A DNA stretch of 64,000 nt from Gemmatimonadota bacterium (lineage in GTDB: Bacteria > Gemmatimonadota > Gemmatimonadetes > Longimicrobiales > Gaopeijiaceae), in assembly GCA_022823145.1 (NCBI GenBank), contig JAJDXS010000038.1:1-64000 (forward strand). The letters are read 5' to 3'. Shown here in pieces: positions 61,325 through 64,000 of the stretch. A model generated the notes under the pieces. The model did no database searches. It had not been told where the DNA came from and saw only the letters and a program-made list of their open reading frames with translations. Made by a program: the position numbers and the translations under genes. Within the stretch, counting starts at the first letter, position 1. The number at the start of each line of letters is the position of its first letter.

Positions 61325-63397
61325 TTAGTGCTTTGGGGGAAGAAAAGGGAGGGCCAGATCGATTACGGCCTCGGTCTGCGCCACAGGATCCAGATGCGTC
61401 GTGTCTACGGCTGTCGCCCCGTCGGCGCGGGTCAGAGGAGCGACCTCCCGGGTCGAATCGAGCAGGTCCCTTCCCTTCAACCGGGCGGCCTCGGCCTCGA
61501 TTTCAGCGTTCCCCGGGTCGGTCCCGACGCGTTGCAGGATCCTTCGCCGGGCGCGCTCACGGACGTCGGCGTCGAGGTACACCTTGACGTGCGCTTTCGG
61601 GAAGACGACGGTCGCCATGTCCCGGCCCTCGGCGACCAGGCCGGGAGGCCTGGCGGCGGCGCGCTGAAGGTCGAGCAGCTGGGCACGCACGAGCGGAATC
61701 GCCGAGACGCGTGAGACCGAGGCGGTGACGCGGTCGGCGCGCAGTGCGCGTTCCGGCACGCGAGCTCCCCGGATCCGCACCCCCATGACTCCCGCGCTCC
61801 ATTCGAGCGCGACCTCCAGCGCCTGCAATTCCTCCCGCGTGACCCGCTCCACGTCCTCGATTCGCCGGCCCGATTCGAGGAGCGCCCAGGTCACGGCGCG
61901 GTAGATCGCGCCCGAGTCCAGGTGCCGAAAACCGAGGCGCGAGGCGGCTGCTGCTGCGGTGGTCGACTTCCCGGCTCCCGCAGAACCGTCGATGGCCAGA
62001 ACGACGCAGCGAGGCGCGGGCCGCGAACCCTCGGCGCGCACCGCGGGCTCCCCTGGCACCGGCGTCCGCACCCGCTCCAGCAGTTGCCAGAAGCCGGGGA
62101 AGCTGACGTCGGCCACCGCGGGGTCGTCCACCTCCAGGTCGCAATCGGGGGTCGCGCCCAGAACGCCGAAGGCCATCGCGATCCGGTGGTCGTGGAAGCA
62201 CTCGACCGCGCCCCGCAGCGGCCGCTCCGTTCCCTCGATCGCCAGGCCGTCCGGATACTCCTCCACCTCGACCCCGATCCGTCGCAGGTTGAGAGCGAGT
62301 GCGGCCAGGCGGTCCGACTCCTTCACGCGAAGTTCGCGGGCCCCGGTGATGCGGGTCACGCCCCGGGCGCGGGCGGCCAGGACGGCCAGGATCGGCACTT
62401 CGTCGATCATCCCCGGAATCTCTTCCTCGCCCACCTCCACCGCGCGCACCGGACCCGTGCCCGCGCCGACCCGCAGGTCGCCCACCGGTTCGCCGGCCGC
62501 CGGCCGTCCGGGAAGCACTTCGACGCCGATCCCCATCCGCGCCAACACGGGCAGCAGGCCGGTACGGGTGGGATTCAGTCCCACCGCGCGAATCGTGAGC
62601 GGCGAGCGTCCGGAGGAGAGCGCCGACCACGCCAGCAGGAACGCGGCCGAGGAGAAGTCCCCCGGAACCTCCATGTCCAACGGGGCGAGACTCGCGGGCG
62701 GATCGGGCAGGCGAACCGACCACGCCCCGTCCCTCCACCCCTCCGCCACTTCCACGCCCATCGCCTCAAGCATGCGCTCGCTGTGGTCGCGGGACCGGCG
62801 CGGCTCGCGCACCTCCACGGGCACACCCGCGCCCAGTGCGGCGAGAAGAACCGCGCTCTTCACCTGCGCGCTGGCAACCTCGCCGCCGTGGCGGATCCCG
62901 GTCAGCGGGCCCCCGGTTACGCGCATCGGGAGCACCCCCGGCCGCCCGATGTACTCGATGCCGGCGCCCATCCGCCGCAGCGGCACCGCGATGCGCTCCA
63001 TCGGCCTCCGCGACAGCGAGTCGTCACCGGTCAGCACGACCGATAGGGGCTGCGCGGCCAGCGCGCCGGCGAGGAGCCGTGCCCCGGTGCCGCTGTTGCG
63101 GAGATCGAGCGGTGCAGCCGGCTGCCGCCATGCGCGCAGGCCCAGGCCGGTGATCCGCACGGGCTCGCTCGCCGGCCCGTCGAGTCCCCGGATCTCGATA
63201 CCCAGCGCCGCCAGGGCTCCGGCGGTCGAGAGAGGGTCCGCTCCGCGGGGCGCGGCCCGGATCCGGCTCTCGCCCTCGGCCAGTGCGCCGAGGATCAGTG
63301 CACGCTGGGTTATCGACTTGTCGCCGGGCACGCGGATCACGAGCCCTTCGCCGGAGCGACGCTCCGAGCCGGTGCTCAGCCCTCCGCCGACACCCAT
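61325..63397 (-). CDS. aroA-cmk: EPSP synthase-cytidylate kinase fusion
   Basis: A 690-residue two-domain protein. Residues ~1-455 are 3-phosphoshikimate 1-carboxyvinyltransferase: VIRVPGDKSITQRALILGAL, LDLRNSGTGARLLAGALAA, EVPGDFSSAAFLLAWSAL, RVKESDRLAALALNLRRIGV and HDHRIAMAFGVLGA. From ~468 comes cytidylate kinase with P-loop AIDGSAGAGKSTTAAAAASR, LDSGAIYRAVTWALLESGRR and GRDMATVVFPKAHVKVYLDA. The two act in different pathways (shikimate and pyrimidine), so the fusion joins neighbouring genes rather than steps. The first ~18 residues lie over the tyrA end; a GTG near IRVPGDK is another possible start. Confidence 0.95.
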   Translation of the reverse strand: MGVGGGLSTGSERRSGEGLVIRVPGDKSITQRALILGALAEGESRIRAAPRGADPLSTAGALAALGIEIRGLDGPASEPVRITGLGLRAWRQPAAPLDLRNSGTGARLLAGALAAQPLSVVLTGDDSLSRRPMERIAVPLRRMGAGIEYIGRPGVLPMRVTGGPLTGIRHGGEVASAQVKSAVLLAALGAGVPVEVREPRRSRDHSERMLEAMGVEVAEGWRDGAWSVRLPDPPASLAPLDMEVPGDFSSAAFLLAWSALSSGRSPLTIRAVGLNPTRTGLLPVLARMGIGVEVLPGRPAAGEPVGDLRVGAGTGPVRAVEVGEEEIPGMIDEVPILAVLAARARGVTRITGARELRVKESDRLAALALNLRRIGVEVEEYPDGLAIEGTERPLRGAVECFHDHRIAMAFGVLGATPDCDLEVDDPAVADVSFPGFWQLLERVRTPVPGEPAVRAEGSRPAPRCVVLAIDGSAGAGKSTTAAAAASRLGFRHLDSGAIYRAVTWALLESGRRIEDVERVTREELQALEVALEWSAGVMGVRIRGARVPERALRADRVTASVSRVSAIPLVRAQLLDLQRAAARPPGLVAEGRDMATVVFPKAHVKVYLDADVRERARRRILQRVGTDPGNAEIEAEAARLKGRDLLDSTREVAPLTRADGATAVDTTHLDPVAQTEAVIDLALPFLPPKH

Positions 63398-64000
63398 CGC
63401 CTGCCCCTGTCCATGAGCGTCTCCACACCCCGAAGGTCTCCGGACTCCAGCATCCCGCGAATCGCGACAATCCTTCTTTCAACTGCCAGCAGCGCGGCCG
63501 CATCTTCCCCGGCCGCGGCTTCGAGCAGCGGCAGCCACATGGACGGGCTGGAACCGGCAAGCCGGGTCATGTCGCGCCCGCCGGGACCGAGCTGGCCGGT
63601 GGACATTCCCGCGTCCTCCAGCGTTGCGGCCAGCGCGTTCGACAACAGCTGGGGAAGGTGGCTGACCAATGCCATGACCCGGTCGTGGCGCTCGGCCGCG
63701 ATCGTGCACGGTCGCGCGCCCAGCATGCTCCAGAAGGCGCGGGCGGCAGCTTCCGCACCACTCGCGGCGTCTCCCGTGGCCGCCGGGCAGAGCCAGACCC
63801 GCGCGCCGTCGAACAGGTCGGCACGTGCGGCCGGGTAGCCCGAGCGCTCCGACCCGCACATGGGGTGGGCCCCCACGAAGGGGGAAGAAGCCGTCGCAGC
63901 CGTGGCCGCCTCCAGCACGGCCGCCTTCAGGCTCGCCACGTCGGTGGCCAGCGCGGCACCGCGCCACACCGGCGCCGTTTCGCGGACGAGCTTCACCGTC
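63376..64000 (-). CDS. tyrA: Prephenate dehydrogenase, 5' part outside window
   Basis: The C-terminal ~208 residues of an NAD-dependent prephenate dehydrogenase: ALATDVASLKAAVLEAA, FVGAHPMCGSERSGYPAARA (the prephenate-binding GxHPMxGxE), LPQLLSNALAATLEDAG and a helical end. The N-terminal NAD-binding domain lies beyond 64000. It oxidatively decarboxylates prephenate to hydroxyphenylpyruvate for tyrosine. It overlaps aroA-cmk by 22 nt, a shared aromatic-amino-acid operon. Confidence 0.92.
   Translation of the reverse strand, partial: TVKLVRETAPVWRGAALATDVASLKAAVLEAATAATASSPFVGAHPMCGSERSGYPAARADLFDGARVWLCPAATGDAASGAEAAARAFWSMLGARPCTIAAERHDRVMALVSHLPQLLSNALAATLEDAGMSTGQLGPGGRDMTRLAGSSPSMWLPLLEAAAGEDAAALLAVERRIVAIRGMLESGDLRGVETLMDRGRRWVSAEG

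Overview
The window is about 64 kb of high-GC bacterial chromosome with dense, mostly minus-strand operons. A SusC/SusD outer-membrane pair, many small lipoproteins, an orphan FlgD/T9SS-like sorting domain, an HPF-HprK-EIIA-HPr-EI cluster in a didermal cell (Mla genes, heptose kinase, OMPs) and the general protein style suggest a member of Gemmatimonadota or a close FCB-group relative. This assignment comes from gene content only; no rRNA is present.

Region 1 (1-8.7 kb) is the accessory part. It holds a frameshifted carboxypeptidase-regulatory/TonB-plug gene. Next is a three-gene operon with 4-nt overlaps: a six-TM LptF/LptG-like protein without the large periplasmic domain, an ECF sigma factor, and an anti-sigma-like protein fused to a periplasmic beta-propeller. 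The operon is enclosed by two inverted copies of a ~65-bp repeat. A small island follows with two overlapping mini-ORFs, a KilA-N protein, a 59-residue unknown and a P4-type integrase that appears to have lost its first catalytic arginine.

Region 2 (8.7-31.3 kb) is envelope and metabolism. It has a SusC-SusD-lipoprotein-lipoprotein operon, RidA, a heptose-kinase-like PfkB protein with a D-serine-dehydratase/D-threonine-aldolase-like PLP enzyme and a BNR-repeat lipoprotein, a gluzincin/TolB-propeller/beta-barrel fusion, and MlaE-MlaF-MlaD with a small OMP. It continues with a DUF6702 protein, a YncE-like propeller, a CorC/HlyC-type CBS protein, LspA, tmRNA, a tRNA-dihydrouridine synthase, a PtsN-like EIIA and an orphan sorting-domain protein.

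Region 3 (31.5-64 kb) is mostly housekeeping on the minus strand, read from high to low coordinates. First come tyrA (cut by the edge), an aroA-cmk fusion, rpsA, an LpoA-like lipoprotein and a propionyl-CoA-to-succinyl-CoA set (pccB, a PDZ protein, biotin carboxylase, biotin carrier, methylmalonyl-CoA mutase large subunit). A tightly packed run follows: fmdB-argS-pfkB-purM-OMP-ribD-ribE-ribBA-ribH-nusB-glycosyltransferase. The regulatory PTS (hpf-hprK-EIIA-hpr-ptsI) and metK-DUF151-membrane protein-recO-selB complete it. The RibBA protein has lost zinc ligands of its GTP cyclohydrolase domain and carries Gln where its DHBP synthase domain normally has a metal-binding His.

The best candidates for something undescribed are the inverted-repeat-bounded sigma/propeller/LptFG-like cassette (about 1.8-5.5 kb) and the degenerate RibBA.
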